Origin: Pelargonium cotyledonis
Lineage: Eukaryota > Streptophyta > Magnoliopsida > Geraniales > Geraniaceae
Length of the DNA: 45,367 nucleotides
Assembly: GCA_036897625.1 (NCBI GenBank)
Contig: JAYMTA010000077.1
Location: 1 to 45,367 of the forward strand
Direction of reading: 5' to 3'
Positions 25,201 to 37,041 of this stretch are shown piece after piece. Under the pieces are notes generated by a model that worked only from the letters and a program-made list of their open reading frames with translations, had not been told where the DNA came from and made no database searches. A program made the position numbers and the translations under genes. The first letter of the stretch is position 1. Every line of letters begins with the position of its first letter.

Positions 25201-28200
25201 ATACTTTTGACCACTATCTATGCAATTATTTTCTCTTTGTATTTTTCAATTACAGTGCTTGACGAGACTAAGGTTTTGATTGTGGCCATAATTGCATGGG
25301 TATTGCGCAAAAGCTCTCGACCTATAATGGTGACGCTGATATTCCTCGTTGCCATGAAACCTGGTCTTATCCATGCTGTTTATAGTATGTTATCCCAAAC
25401 CAGTCTTTGTACGAATTGTTTATTCATTCATAAACTTGAGCGTGATGCCCAATGTTATTAACTAGAGCTAGCAATTCGTGCATGCGTGCCATGTTGGTTT
25501 TGTGTTGAAGGTTGACCGTGTCCCATACGGGCCAACACAAACACGGCACGTTTTGTAGTCATTCTCGAAGATTAAATACGAACATGACACGTTTTTGAAT
25601 GTCTAATACGAAACACAACACATTTAGCACATTCTAAATGGACCGGTTTGACACAACATGACCTCACATGCTTGGCACGACAGGGCCCAACACAATTCAT
25701 ATCACAAATTTAACTTATTATAGCTATGTTATTTAACATACGAAAATCATATAAACAATGATACTAGTCAGAGTTTTGAGGGGTTAATTTATTATTATAA
25801 CCCTAAGTTTGCGTGTTGGGCATGTCGTGCGTGTCACAACACGAATAATTAATTGTGTGTGCATTTTTTGAGGTTCAACAGAGACACTTATTAAATGTGT
25901 TGGGTACTCCAACACGAACACAACACGATTACAAAATTACTGGACTCAAACATGCATACTTCGTGTTGTGTCATGTGTTGAGACACGAATTGCCACCTCT
26001 ATTATTAACTGCAAAACAAGTTTATGATGTGACACAAATTTATGGTTGCTGTACTAATTTGTTATAATGTTCTCACTTGTGCTCCAGTTATATTCTTTTT
26101 GATACATCTTCTGAGCCACGACATTAGCAAAAAGATACGCCAGTACCTCATTCTCTTATGTGAAGCTCACTTTGCACTGGTGTACATTCTTCAGATTAGT
26201 TTGATCGCTAATACTTTGACACAAGAAGGCTCTTTAAGTAGGGAAATTCTATTACAACTAGGTATGCAAGTGCTTCACAGTTATATTGTACTTATCTTTT
26301 AGATGACATTCAATTTGGTATTTTCATCTGTCTCTTATGTCAGTTTTTAGTATCTAACCCGGCTCCCTCTTCCTAAAAAAGTTGAAGAAAATTGAAATGA
26401 TTAGTGCATTTTTCGTTAATGTATGCAGGTCTCCTTGAACATGGTAGTTTCTGGGATTTCACCGAAATAGCAATGCTTGCTTGCTACTGTACAATTCACA
26501 ACCACGGTTTTGAGCTGCTATTCTCATTCTCGGCAATCGTTCAGCACACTCCTAGTACTCCAGTCGGATTTAGCATTTTGAAAGCTGGTCTGAACAAATC
26601 AGTTCTGTTGTCTGTCTATTACTCCTCATCCATCAGACGTGGCCCCAATAATCCTTCATATGGTATAACCCATGGTTTGATGTATGTTATAATGACCGTC
26701 TAATTTGTCGAGTTTTTAAAGTTGCTCTTAACTTCAGGAGATAGTTGTGTGTCAGTGAACAGTAATTTCTATTGAGTCCTTCGTAAGCATTTGAATATGT
26801 GATATTGTTATTGTATGTCATAGATATTCGTTCTTTAATCCTAACACAACCATTTAGTATTTAATTTTATGGATCAAAATATAAGATCATCATCGACTTG
26901 AGATTTCTTTGGAATTAGGTATATGATTGACACCAACTCTATGACATGCCAGATTCTAAGGTAGCTTGTAGATTAAAAAAATTAGAATGGGAATGAGATT
27001 GTCATTCTAAATTTGTTCTCATGACCAAAAAGTCTTAATACAAAGATGATGAATTGGAATCTCATATCCATTCCGATTTTTGATTCCCATTTCTGAACAA
27101 AATTTCAAATCCAAACGCTAATTATATTGTTTATGTTGCATTTTTTGACGTTGTTGACTTGTACTAACGCTGATTTGTTTTTATCTGATTTCAGAACGGA
27201 TAGCATCATTACTCAGTGCAATTGGACAGAAGTTTCTATCGATGTATCGGTCATTGGGAACCTACATTGCGTTTGTGACTATTCTCTTTGCCGTGTATCT
27301 GGTGAAACCCAATTATTTATCATTTGGGTACATTTTGTTTCTCCTTGTCTGGATGACTGGAAGGCAGCTTGTTGGGAGAACAAGAAAACGTTTATGGTTT
27401 CCCCTGAAATTGTACTCGATTGTGGTGTTTATCTTCATCTATAGTTTGAGCACTTTCCCCACCTTGGAGAAATGGTTGTCCAGGTTGATAGATCTGCATT
27501 TTTATTTAGGCTACAATGCTAAAGCTTCACTGTTGGAAAATGTATGGGAATCTTTAGCAGTCTTGACCGTGATGCAACTTTATAGCTATGAGAGGAGGCA
27601 GAGCAGGTACAACAGGCCAAGCAATCATCAGTCATGGGAGATTGGAATCCGCGGGTTCATCAAACGATTGCTGATTTTGCATAGCCAGAAGATCTTGCTT
27701 ATTGCTGTATTTTATGCATCATTATCTCCAATTAGCGCTTTTGGGTTTTTTTATCTACTCGGCCTTGTCATCTGCTCCACGTTACCTAAGGCCTCTCGCG
27801 TTCCATCAAAATTATTCTTGGTGTACACGGGACTCGTAGTGACGACAGAGTATCTGTTTCAGATATGGGGTAAACAAGCGGGAATGTTTCCTGGACAAAA
27901 GCACTCTAACCTGTCCCTTTTTTTGGGTCTGAGTGTATTCAAGCCTAATTTTTGGGGTCTGGAATCGGGCTTGAGGGGAGAAGTGCTGGTGATCGCTGCG
28001 TGTATCCTTCAGTACAATGCCTTCGGTTGGTTGGAGAACTTGCCAAGTTCGATGAAAAATAAAAGAAAGTGGGAAGAGCCTTGTCCATTGTTTGTCTCTG
28101 CAGAAGATGTGTCTGTTCCTAACGGGGACAACAGGCCACCATCGGGCTCTGGCATGCTATCAGCAAAACGTGGAGGGTTAACAAGAATCTCATGGCCAAC

Positions 28201-31200
28201 TTTTGCTTCCGCTCCATCTCAAACAGAGAATCCCGTCTCCTCAAAATCAAGAGGTTCCGAGAGTAGTAGTAGCAGCACTAATAGGTATTCATTTGGGTAT
28301 ATCTGGGGAAGTTCCACGGAGAGTCATAAGTGGAACAAGAAGCGGATTCTTGCCTTGAGAAAGGAAAGATTTGAAACACAAAAGACCGTCTTGAAAATAT
28401 ATTTGAAGTTTTGGATGGAAAATATGTTTAACCTCTTTGGCCTTGAGATTAACATGATCGCTCTTCTTCTTGCCAGTTTTGCTTTGTTGAATGCCATCTC
28501 CATGATATATATCACACTGCTCGCTACTTGTATTCTCTTAGGCCGGCGCATCATACGTAAATTGTGGCCTGTATTAGTCTTCTTGTTTGCTTTGATCCTT
28601 GTTCTTGAGTACTTCTCCCTATGGAATAATATTCTTCGCTTGGATCAGCAGATCCCTAGTGAGACCGATGTGCGTTGCCATGACTGTTGGAGATGCTCGA
28701 ATGAAACTTTTCACTTTTGCACGAGCTGTTGGCTAGGTAACACTTTCTTGGCTACGTTAGAATTGCATCTTGATTGTGTAGTTGCTTTCTATTGATAAAC
28801 AACTTGCTTGCCTACATCCTCGTGTATGGATTATTATTATTTTTGGCTGGAAATTTCATATAAATGCCATGTACTTAACCTCAAAATCACATAGTTACCA
28901 TGAACTTTGTTTTCCATCACATAACTACCCTGATGTTTACTCGTGTCGCATAACTACCCTGTACATTCATAAAACTAAGTCAGTTAGATTTAACAGATTA
29001 TTTCTTCTCTCTCATCACGTGATTGGCACATGACTTTTTTATTATTTATAAAATGCCTAAAATATCCCATTATTTAATTTTATTTCCATGTATAATTATT
29101 TTTGTTCTTTCTCTCTCCTTTCTTCTCTTCTCTCTTCCTCTCTTACCCTTTGGCTGAAATGAGAAATGAAATGAAGAAAGATAGGTTAAACTATGTTTAT
29201 ATAGGAGCATAAAATAGTATTTTCATCATTAAACCTAATGGTGTCATTGATAGATTAGTTTTATGAAAGTAGAGGGTAGTTATCTGATGGAAAACAAAGT
29301 TTAGGGTAGTTATCTTGACGTTGCGAGTCACCTTTTTGCTGCAGGACTTACTGTTGACGATCCCCGGATGCTAATAAGCTATTTTCTGGTCTTCATGTTT
29401 GCTTGTTTCAAACTCAGAGCTGATTTATTTTCCAGCTTATCAGGATCATCAACTTATCGTCAAATGATGTCTCAACGTAAGAATACATTTGTTTGGAGAG
29501 ATCTCTCTTTTGAAACCAAAAGCATGTGGACTTTTCTGGATTACCTGAGACTTTACTGTTATTGTCATCATTTGGATCTTGTGCTTACTTTAATATTGAT
29601 AACCGGAACCCTTGAGTATGACATTTTGCACCTTGGTTATCTTGCTTTTGCTCTGGTTTTCTTTCGGATGAGACTTGAAATACTAAAGAAGAAGCACAAG
29701 ATATTTAAGTTCTTGCGCATATACAACTTTGCTCTCATTGTTCTCTCTCTCGCCTATCAATCTCCTTTTGTGGGGGAATTTTGTGCCGGCAAATGTGAAA
29801 CTGTAGATTACATATACGAAGTGATTGGATTTTATAAATATGACTATGGCTTTCGGATTACTGCAAGATCTGCACTGGTTGAGATTATCATATTTATGTT
29901 GGTATCGCTACAGTCGTACATGTTTTCATCCCAAGAGTTTGATTATGTGTCACGATATCTTGAAGCAGAGCAAATAGGTGCAATTGTGCGCGAGCAAGAA
30001 AAAAAAGCTGCCTGGAAGACTTCACAATTACAAAGTATTCGTGAATCTGAGGAGAAGAAACGTCAGCGTAATATGCAAGTAGAGAAGATGAAATCTGAAA
30101 TGCTTAACTTAAAAGTCCAACTCCAAAGCATGAACCAGATTCCTAATTGTGCTGTTACGTCTCCCGACGCTGAAGGTTTGAGAAGGAGGAGCTATTCTTT
30201 TGCTTCAAATCGGGATGTTGGGGCTGTTGATAAAGAGGAAGAGATTTTCACGAAACAGGAGCATATTTTAAGAGACGACTCTGTATCTCCTGTAGCAAAC
30301 ACGGGCAGTCCATCAACAGCAGGGTCTGCGAAGCAATCGGTAGATTCATTTCAGTTTGAAATTACTGAAATAGAGGATGATGTTGCGGATAATGCATTTA
30401 CTGATTCAGAGGAAAAAGAGAGAGCTATAGGGGTAGCAAAGGATGGCCCGCTTATATCAGCAGTACATCTGATAGGTGATGGAGTTTCGCAGGTGCAGTC
30501 TATTGGAAACCAGGCTGTTAGCAACCTGGTGAGCTTATTGAACATTGCGCCAGAAGATCTTGATTTGAACGAGCATTCTACTGAAGATGGTATATATGAT
30601 GAGATGGAGAGCCAGAAGAGAAGAAATTTACGTTTGGACCGCACAACTTCTCTACAATCTGATAAGAGCATTGATGCTGCAAGTTTGCAGATAGGGATGA
30701 TCTTCCATCACATTTGGTCCCAGATGCGATCCAACAACGATGTTGTGTGTTATTGCTGCTTCGTTCTCGTGTTTCTGTGGAACTTTAGCCTGTTTTCAAT
30801 GGTATATCTCGCTGCTCTATTCATGTATGCAATATGCGTAAATACCGGCCCAAGTTACATGTTTTGGATCACAATGCTGATTTACACAGAAGTTTATATA
30901 TTGGTTGAATATTTGTACCAAATCATCATCCAGCACTGTGGATGGAATACGGGTGCAAGCCTACTTCGTCAGTTCGGATTTCCAGCCCAAAAAACCATGT
31001 CATCATTTGTTGTTAGTTCGTTGCCTCTTTTCTTTGTCTACTTATTCACTCTCATACAGAGCTCGATAACTGCAAAAGACAGTGAATGGATGTCTTCTAC
31101 TGAATTTAATTTCAGCAAGAGGAGTGCTCTCCACAGAAAAGAGCTTCCTGTGAGCTATAGTTGGAGCAAAAGGGTGCAGGAGATGCTACATTTGTCAATA

Positions 31201-34200
31201 AATTTGATAAAGTTGATTACCCGAAGAATCTTCCGGTACTGGAAATCGCTGACACATGGAGCCGAGTCTCCTCCTTACTTTGTTCAGGTGTCTATGGACG
31301 TGCACATGTGGCCAGAAGATGGAATTCAGCCAGAGAGGATTGAATCTGGAATAAACCAAATTCTTAGATTAGTTCATGTCGAAAGATGCAAGGAAAAAAA
31401 CCCGAATCTTTGCCCTTTTGCCAGTAGTGTTCATGTTCAAAGCATTGAAAGAAGCCGAGAAAACCCTAATGTGGCATTAGTTGTCTTGGAGGTTGTATAC
31501 TCCTCCCCCTTGACAGATTGTGCTTCCGCGGAATGGTATGAATCATTGACTCCAGCAGCAGACGTAGCAAAGGAAATTTTAGAAGCACAGTGCTCTGGAT
31601 TTTTTGAAGTAATCAGTTTTCCGTTCCCTATATTCTCAGTGATCGGGGGAGGCAAAAGAGATGTCGATCTATATGCCTATATATTTGGTGCTGATTTGAG
31701 TGTTTTCTTTCTGGTTGGCATGTTCTACCAATCTATCATAAAAAATAATAGTGAGTTTCTTGATGTGTATCAGCTGGAAGATCAGTTTCCGAAGGAGTTT
31801 GTATTTATCTTAATGGTAAGTGCTATTCCTTTCTCTCTATAGTTAAAGTAAAAATTATGTTCAGCTTCCAAAGACTGCAGAATTATGAGTTTGACATTAT
31901 CAACATGTTCATATTAATTTGACATGTTTCCCGAATTATGAAATGTGAAAAACCATACTATTAGTCTAGGATTTCAAAGTTTATGTTAGAGTAGCATAAA
32001 ACTATAATTGGGCCTTCAACTATTTGTATGAGCTTTTAATTGAGCTGGTCATCTACAAGATATCAGAGTTCGGTTGAGCTAGAGGTAAGAAGTTGTTCGG
32101 GTCGTGCCGCCATCCAGATTATAAGTTCAAACTATCGCACAAAGCAAGAAGAAAAATTGGGTATGGGCCACTTGCATAGCAATAACTGGCTTACACATGA
32201 GGAGACGTGTTAGAGTGGTGTAAACTATAATTAGGTCATCAACTATTAGGTTAAGTTCGAGTCGTGTCACCTCCTGAGTATTGAAAATATGTGAGAAGAA
32301 ATGTGTACGGGCCACATTAAATCAACAACAGGGTTGGACGTGAAGAGACGTGTTAAGAGTAGTATAAAACTATATTTGGGTCTTCAACCTTCAATTTTAA
32401 GTTTTTTGTTGAGGAAGTGATTATGGGTTTGCACATGAGGGGTATGTTAGAGTTGTATAAAACTATAATTGGTTCTTTAATTATCCGTTTAAAGATTTAG
32501 TTGAATTAAACCTCTACATGGTATCAGTGTCTAATTGAGTTAAAGGTCACAAATTCGAGTCATGCCGCCATCCTGATTTTTAAAAATATGTTAAAATTCT
32601 AGCATAAGGCAAGAAGGCATGTGCATGGGTTCACATGCAAAGCTATAATGGGTTTGCACATGAGGCGGCGTGTTAAAGTAGTATAAAACTATAATTGGAT
32701 TATCAACTATCAGTTTAAGCTTTAAGTTGAGTTGGTCATTTGCAGAATTTTTGAACTTCATGGCACTTTAATCCAAAAAATTTACTCGATTAGTGTTTTC
32801 TTCGTGCAGATTATCTTCTTTTTGATTGTGCTCGATCGCATACTATATCTCTGTTCATTCGCCACGGGGAAAGTAATATTTTACCTCTTCAGCCTTTTCC
32901 TCTTTACATATTCAGTTACGGAGTATGCTTGGAACATGGACACTTCAAGTAAACATAGTGGAGGGCTAGCCCTTCGGGCTATATATCTTGCAAAGTCGGT
33001 TTCTCTTGCACTGCAGGCTATACAAATCCGATATGGAATTCCTCATCAGAGCACCTTGTATCGACAATTCTTGACGAGTAAAGTTTCAAGAATTAATTAC
33101 TTGGGATATAGACTTTATCGTGCTCTTCCATTCCTTTATGAATTACGATGTGTACTTGATTGGTCATGCACAACCACATCTTTGACCATGTATGATTGGC
33201 TGAAGGTAAGTTTCAGCTGACTACAATGTCTTCAAAACTACTATAAAATGACGCCATGACATCATATAACATTTTGGCAATTTTGGGGTTGTTATTTGAA
33301 TCTGATATACGGCTTTCTTATATTAGCTGGAGGATATAAATGCAAGTTTATACCTCGTCAAATGTGATGCGGTCCTGAACAGAGCTACGCATAAACAAGG
33401 AGAGAAGCAAACTAAAGTGACCAAATGCTGCAACGGGATTTGTCTGTTCTTCATACTAATTTGTGTTATTTGGGCTCCTATGCTGGTAAGAACTTGAAAC
33501 CAGAATCTCTTATTTGCTTCATAAAATTATATGCTTAGTGCGCTGGCGAAGATTTTCAAAACTGAAAGTGACTAAGTGAGTGCTTGTATTAGCTTATATA
33601 CTAGTCAAATTAGCTTATAATCACTGAACTGTTTCTAAAAACTGAAGAAAAAAAAACTGATTATAATCTGATAATAAGCAGAAATGTTAAGTTGGGCACC
33701 CTCAACTTCTTATTTTGGTGATAATAAGTTGAGAAACGAGAAGTTGGTTTGACCAAGTAATTTTACATACACGAACACATCATGTGATTAACTGATGACA
33801 AACATTTTTTTTTATCAAAACTGGTATATTTAAAATCTGGTGCCTATATTTTGTTTTTGAGAAGATAATGAAACACCATTATAGGTTTGACCTTGAAGTT
33901 CTGAAGTGCACATTTTCTCTCTTTTAAGTTTATGCTCTTTAAATAATCAGGCAAGGATGGGTTTCATGTTATTGTATCCTTTTATCTTATCGCAGATGTA
34001 CAGCAGTGGTAACCCGACAAATATTGCAAACCCTATTAAAGATGCGAGTGTTCAGATAGATATAAAGACCATAGGAGGAAGACTGACCTTGTATTCCACC
34101 ACCCTATGTGAAAAGATTCAATGGGATAATCTTAGCACCGACGTGCATCTTGATCCTCACGGCTATTTAGATTCGTACAACACAGATGACATTCAATTGG

Positions 34201-35664
34201 TTTGCTGTCAAGCTGATGCGAGTGTTTTATGGCTTGTTCCGAGTGTTGTTCAAAGTGGATTCATTCGGTCATTGGATACACAAAGAGACATGGATATTAC
34301 ACTTACTTGGGTACTTGCCAGGGACAGACCAAAAGGCAAGGAAGTTGTAAAATATGAAAGAATTGTTGATCGTCAAGATCTCCCCAGACAATCAGATGTC
34401 CAGAAAGTGCTTAATGGTTCCATGGACAGCTTTAGGTTATACAATATTTATCCGAAATTCTTTCGCGTGACCGGTTCTGGTGATGTCAGACCTTTGGAGC
34501 AAGAGGTACATTGTACTTAATTTGAATAGTATTCCACGTCTCACTCTATGTGTGTGTGTGTGTGTGAAATATATAGTACCTCTGTTTTATGAACAGGTGT
34601 CATTTTAAGGTTATTCACACGAATTAAGAAATTGTGTAAAATGATCTAACTAACCTAGTGTACTTGTTCTGATACTCTAATAAAACTCTCACTCCTAATT
34701 GTTCCTCTCCTTTGCTAGTTGGAAAAATATACTGATAGTACTTATTTACTAACTTGGGAACGAAAAAGGGTATAATTTGAAAGTATGTATGGCGCATTTA
34801 TGTTAGTCGAGTTCAACACTTATAAAATGACACTTGTTTAAAAACGGAGTTAGTATGTTTCATCTTGAGCTAACATGAGGGTGGGTCTTGGCCCAACAGT
34901 TAAATTGTTGTCTTGTGACTTTGAGTTCACGTGTTTAAGTCAAAGAAACAACCTCTCCACAAAAGCAAGGTAAGGTTGTGTGTTTAAAAGACCCTTACTA
35001 GACCCCACAATGGTGGGAATCTCTAGCATTGAGCCGCCCTTTGAGCTAGCATATCATCTAGGGAATTATAGCTTGCTTGAATAAAGCTCAACTCCTTTAG
35101 CTCTCTTCAGGCATGAACAATCCTATCTTTGATGTGTTATCAGCCTCAGAATCGTTATTTATCCTAAATATATATAAATTTATTTTTATAGGTATATGCA
35201 GTAAGCGCAGATCTTGTCATGAATCGTGCTGACTTCCAGTGGTGGTCTTTCCATGACATCAACTCGTCCGAGGTTCGAGGATGTGGAGGTTTGACAGGAC
35301 CCATGGCCATCATAATATCCGAGGAAACCCCACCACGTAAGTTTTCAGAAACATCGAGTTTTCTCTATGCACAATGCAAAGTTACGATATTGTGAATTTT
35401 TTCAACGTTGATATTAATAGTAAGATAATTCTTCAGAAGGTATTCTTGGTGACACTCTTAGCAAGTTCAGCATATGGGGTCTCTACATTACCTTTGTGCT
35501 TGCAGTTGGCCGTTTTATAAGACTTCAATGCGCCGACTTGAGAATGAGAATACCCTACGAGAACCTCCCCTCCTGTGACAGGTACTGCTACTCTTATTCA
35601 GTTCAATGATCTAATGCTCTAGTTATTGAAAGAAGGAAGTTTGTTGATAGAAATGTGAAATACA

Positions 35665-35706
<42 letters not shown>

Positions 35707-36058
35707 AATACATTGAACACGGCATGCACGCACAAATTGCTAGCTCTAGGTTTGAGTTTGAGGCTTAGAGCTATGGTAAGGTAAAAAGCCTTGTGATCTG
35801 GTCTCGGGTTCGACTCAGGAAAACAGTTTGCATGCATAAACGACCCTCACCAAACCCCACATAGCGAAAGCCTCGAAACAGCCCCATATTCTTGACACTG
35901 ACACTCTTTGGTTTCAATGTAGGTTGATAGCCATTTGTGAGGACATATACGCTGCAAGAGCAGAGGGCGAGCTTGGCGTCGAAGAGGTTCTTTACTGGAC
36001 GTTGGTGAAGATTTACCGGTCGCCGCATATGCTGCTCGAGTACACCAAAAACGACTAG
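19210..36058 (+). CDS. PIEZO: PIEZO mechanosensitive cation channel
   Basis: Plant homologue of the trimeric PIEZO channel, opened by membrane tension; in Arabidopsis PIEZO (At2g48060) acts at the vacuolar membrane and in root-cap mechanotransduction. Coding exons: 19210-19258, 20468-20548, 21305-21464, 21556-21713, 21999-22155, 22252-22438, 22898-23013, about 23268-23352, 24093-24308, 24399-24576, 25256-25384, 26088-26261, 26429-26662, 27195-28736, 29345-31815, 32810-33205, 33327-33485, 33996-34505, 35192-35336, 35437-35581, 35923-36058. Phases agree throughout and total about 2475 aa, near the Arabidopsis length of about 2460. Dozens of hydrophobic segments form the blade; a Lys/Glu-rich coiled-coil-like stretch lies at about 1362-1420. 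The family motif PF(x2)E(x6)W is at about 2086-2097 (PFLYELRCVLDW), the extracellular cap at about 2165-2425, and a soluble C-terminus ends EYTKND. Two exons (1542 and 2471 nt) are unusually large. Many introns carry transposons. Confidence 0.96.
19792..20283. repeat. Nested duplications in PIEZO intron 1
   Basis: Two copies of a roughly 110-bp unit lie side by side (about 19888-19998 and 19999-20108), sharing GACATCTTCACGGCTAAAGTT, CAGTTATGTGTGT, CTCAATTTACAATATTCTGC and CATGTAACTTGTTC. A second pair flanks them (about 19792-19875 and 20205-20283), sharing TTCCATTGCACATATTCT.AGAATGATA and TGTTTGAGAATATTT. This suggests duplication of a larger unit followed by loss of part of it. A lone CTCCCTCCATC word at about 20141 looks like one end of a Stowaway-type element. 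Confidence 0.75.
22482..22718. mobile_element. Small inverted-repeat element (MITE-like) in PIEZO intron 6
   Basis: The left end TATTTGCAAATAGCTCC (22482-22498) is exactly the reverse complement of GGAGCTATTTGCAAATA (22702-22718), 17 of 17 bases, enclosing about 203 bp of non-coding DNA. The size and perfect short terminal repeats fit a non-autonomous DNA transposon. I could not define a target duplication, so its superfamily is open. Confidence 0.6.
24627..25022 (+). mobile_element. TRIM retrotransposon (terminal-repeat retrotransposon in miniature), PIEZO intron 10
   Basis: Two LTR-like ends: left about 24627-24693 (TGTTAAGAGTATA ... CTCTGCA) and right 24951-25022 (TGTTAGAGTATAAA ... TCTTACA). 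Both begin TG and end CA and share ATAT.AAGTCTTCAACTA-type wording. Right after the left LTR is TGGTAT, the start of the initiator-Met tRNA binding site TGGTATCAGAGC. A purine run GAAGAGGCA precedes the right LTR, as a polypurine tract should. The interior has no coding capacity. Flanks GTTTT and ATTTT agree at 4 of 5. Copies of the same family form the array at 31984-32744. Confidence 0.65.
25463..26001. mobile_element. hAT-type MITE with perfect 8-bp target duplication, PIEZO intron 11
   Basis: The left end TAGAGCTAGCAATTCGTG pairs with the right end, whose reverse complement is TAGAGGTGGCAATTCGTG (16 of 18). The element is 539 bp and is flanked by TTATTAAC at 25455-25462 and again at 26002-26009. 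An 8-bp duplication and a TAGAG terminus are hallmarks of the hAT superfamily. The interior is rich in CGTGTTGTGTC/GACACAACACG words and carries no transposase, so it must depend on an autonomous relative. Confidence 0.85.
28870..29330. mobile_element. Foldback/long-inverted-repeat element in PIEZO intron 14
   Basis: The arm at 28902-28931 (GAACTTTG..CATCACATAACTACCCT) is the inverse of 29273-29302 with about 28 of 30 matches. A second inner arm at about 28949-28977 pairs with 29255-29283. Each arm itself repeats a CATAACTACCCT motif, so the ends are made of short tandem subrepeats, as in foldback or some Mutator-like MITEs. The centre is TA- and CT-rich and non-coding. Its right edge lies within about 15-20 bases of the intron's splice acceptor at 29344. 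Confidence 0.7.
31984..32744 (+). mobile_element. Tandem TRIM array with five LTR-like units, PIEZO intron 15
   Basis: LTR-like units start with TGTTA at 31984, 32208, 32351, 32444 and 32671. The first, fourth and fifth are 74-75 bp and end CA (CTACA at 32057 and 32518, TTGCA at 32744). Each has a core like ATAAAACTATAATTGG...CAACTAT. Behind the first and fourth come primer-binding-site-like words AGATATCAGAG and TGGTATCAGTG. A purine-rich GAGGAGACG, GAAGAGACG, GAGGGGTA or GAGGCGGCG precedes units 2 to 5. Internal parts between units 2-3 and 3-4 are partly deleted. Together this is a head-to-tail multimer of a non-coding TRIM. Confidence 0.7.
34877..35040 (+). mobile_element. Au-family SINE with target duplication, PIEZO intron 18
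   Basis: Begins GAGGGTGGGTCTTGGCCCAACAG (A box), then TTGTCTTGTGACTTTGAGTTCACG (B-box region), GAAACAACCTCTCC, GCAAGGTAAGGTTGTG, GACCC..ACTAGACCCCAC, TGGTGGGA and ends TTGAGCCGCCCT, the order of an Au SINE. It is flanked by TTGAGCTAACAT (34865-34876) and TTGAGCTAGCAT (35041-35052), 11 of 12 identical. It is decayed relative to an active SINE; its B box has lost the consensus TTCGA. Confidence 0.85.
35665..35706. repeat. Compound (CT)n-(CA)n microsatellite, PIEZO intron 20
   Basis: About eleven CT dinucleotides run directly into about ten CA dinucleotides. Immediately downstream (about 35707-35748) is an end of the hAT-like MITE family, CACAAATTGCTAGCTCTA. A separate short (TG)n tract lies at about 34549-34566. 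Confidence 0.9.
35761..35888 (+). mobile_element. Truncated Au SINE, PIEZO intron 20
   Basis: Contains GCCTTGTGATCTGG, a B box CGGGTTCGACTC, GGAAAACAG, CGACCCTCACCAAACCCCAC and ATAGCG.AAGCC in Au SINE order, but lacks a clear A-box half and the CCGCCC 3' end. It sits directly to the right of a hAT-MITE end, just before the last PIEZO exon at 35923. Confidence 0.6.
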
Positions 36059-37041
36059 GGCTCCCGAGGCTAGATGCTGCAAACCATCGGTTATGGTTGT
36101 AGTTTAGAGGATACAATGTAGCTGTTTAGAGAACACTGATTTTTGGTTGATAGTTTGGTCCCAGTGTGTATATACATGTCTCTCAGGTTGGGGCTGTACA
36201 GTCTTAGTTTAAGATGATTACTTGCAACCCAAGAAACAAAGAAAAAGTACCACATTGTATATAGATTCAAAATTTGCCCATGTCTTTTTTTCCTTTTGGG
36301 CTTGTTAGGAAAAAATATGTGCTGAAGTGCTTATTGATTTAACCAAGATGGTCATTTGAGTTACATTTGGGCACATTGTTTTAAAAATCGAACAGGAGGT
36401 TGAACCGGATAGATCAAAAAATGTCATTTCTTATTGGTTCGTTGAGTTTTATTGAAAACGACTTTTTTTTGTTCTGTTTGAAATGGAGATCCAACGGAAT
36501 AAAGAACTATATAATAGGAGTAGCCCTAACCCCGCCCTAAAGTGGTTTTGGCTCGGCCGGTTTACATGTCGGTTTTTGGGTTTTAGGCAAACAATAGAAT
36601 GAATTTTGCGGGTTTGGATGATGAGCCCGACCAGAAAGTTGGTCAAGTTGGATTCGGGTAGGGTGAAAATAAAGTCGGGTACACACATGCTTGGGTCCAA
36701 ATTGCCAACTCTAGTTGAATCAGCTAGCCTTGTTTGGATTCAAAGAAATTATCCCAATCAATAACAATTCATCCATTTTACATTTTTACTACACAATATG
36801 AAAGGCATATTGAAACCTTGAAGCACAAACCAAAAGGAGAAAAAAATATGGATATGTGAGAACAAATATACATACATTTTCCATAGTGCACACACCAAGA
36901 TGATACATGCAAGATCCTCAAATAAAAGTAAACAACTTGGATTCACAGTCTACAGCCCAAAATCCCAAGTGTTAAAAGTGGAGACCTAGAATTTGTACGA
37001 GCAAAAAAAAAAAAAAGTACCAAACACTCGCGAGTTAAGGT
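36059..37041. other. Convergent intergenic region between PIEZO and MBD genes
   Basis: Contains the 3' UTRs of both genes. Near 36697-36713 the word CCAAATTGCCAACTCTA matches the terminal repeat of the hAT-like MITE family, but I could not define the other end. No coding region is supported. Confidence 0.5.

Noticed and set aside
26990..27120. Possible MITE in PIEZO intron 13 with GGGAATGAGAT and ATCTCATATCCATTCC words
   Set aside because: The inverted similarity is weak and no target duplication could be found, so it was not listed.
27127..27444. A 105-codon frame overlapping the start of PIEZO exon 14
   Set aside because: It is an out-of-frame shadow of PIEZO coding sequence, with the first part in intron 13.
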